From an uncultured Gammaproteobacteria bacterium (GTDB lineage: Bacteria > Pseudomonadota > Gammaproteobacteria > Pseudomonadales > Pseudohongiellaceae): DNA of 6,883 nt. The first letter of the stretch is position 1. Every line of letters starts with the position of its first letter. A model generated the notes under the pieces. The model was not told the DNA's origin. It did not search any database and saw nothing but the letters and a program-made list of their open reading frames with translations. The translations under genes and the position numbers were made by a program. Where the stretch lies: assembly GCA_903926285.1 (NCBI GenBank), contig CAIYIP010000125.1:1-6883 (forward strand). The letters run 5' to 3'. Shown in pieces: positions 6,813 through 6,883 of the stretch.

Positions 6813-6841
6813 TTTGCACATGTTTGCTGAGCAAATAGTAA
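6813..6841 (+). promoter_or_regulatory. 13-base palindrome in a possible promoter spacer
   Basis: TTTGCT-G-AGCAAA (6823-6835) is a perfect palindrome with 6-base arms. It sits between a weak -35-like TTTGCA (6813-6818) and a weak -10-like TAGTAA (6836-6841), 17 bases apart. It could be an operator for a gene beyond the window edge. The boxes are poor and no gene is visible downstream, so this is only suggestive. Nothing else is recognisable in 6801-6883. Confidence 0.25.
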
Positions 6842-6883
6842 AAGACTTGGTTCAGTGCAGAGCCATTCAATCCCGCAGATTCA

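Noticed and set aside
1..6883. CRISPR arrays, insertion sequences, tRNA or rRNA genes
   Set aside because: No repeated spacer units, terminal inverted repeats with a transposase, or RNA gene folds are visible anywhere in the window.

Overview
The window looks like chromosomal DNA from a Gram-negative bacterium, most likely a gammaproteobacterium or relative. The evidence is a base composition near 50% GC, Shine-Dalgarno sites before most starts, sigma70-like promoter boxes, and exported proteins typical of a periplasm. The genus cannot be told from the sequence. One gene, folD, reads more like Bacteroidetes homologues than proteobacterial ones.

Layout. Positions 1-562 (minus strand) hold the first two thirds of folD, cut by the window edge. 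Positions 563-751 are a spacer with a candidate folD promoter. From 752 to 4887 a compact minus-strand operon runs in this transcription order: an exported protein of unknown function with one c-type heme motif (3580-4887), a small alpha/beta hydrolase (2882-3583), and a DsbD/ScsB-type transmembrane thiol-disulfide reductase (752-2889). The three genes overlap by 4 and 8 bases. The reductase gene is split by a one-base shift in a G run (plus-strand C's at 1525-1528). Adding one G restores a 712-residue protein with all six expected cysteines. Positions 4888-5071 are a divergent promoter region with a small perfect dyad. Positions 5072-6745 (plus strand) encode a full-length formate-tetrahydrofolate ligase (fhs), followed by a clear intrinsic terminator. 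The last 83 bases hold no gene but contain a 13-base palindrome.

How the genes fit together. Fhs makes 10-formyl-tetrahydrofolate from formate. FolD interconverts 10-formyl-, 5,10-methenyl- and 5,10-methylene-tetrahydrofolate. The two therefore form a linked one-carbon pair on either side of the operon. The operon may be a periplasmic redox module: DsbD-type proteins move electrons from cytoplasmic thioredoxin to periplasmic thiols, including apocytochrome CXXCH cysteines, and the first operon gene carries such a motif. That link is inference. The uncharacterised heme-motif protein and the frameshift are the items most worth checking.
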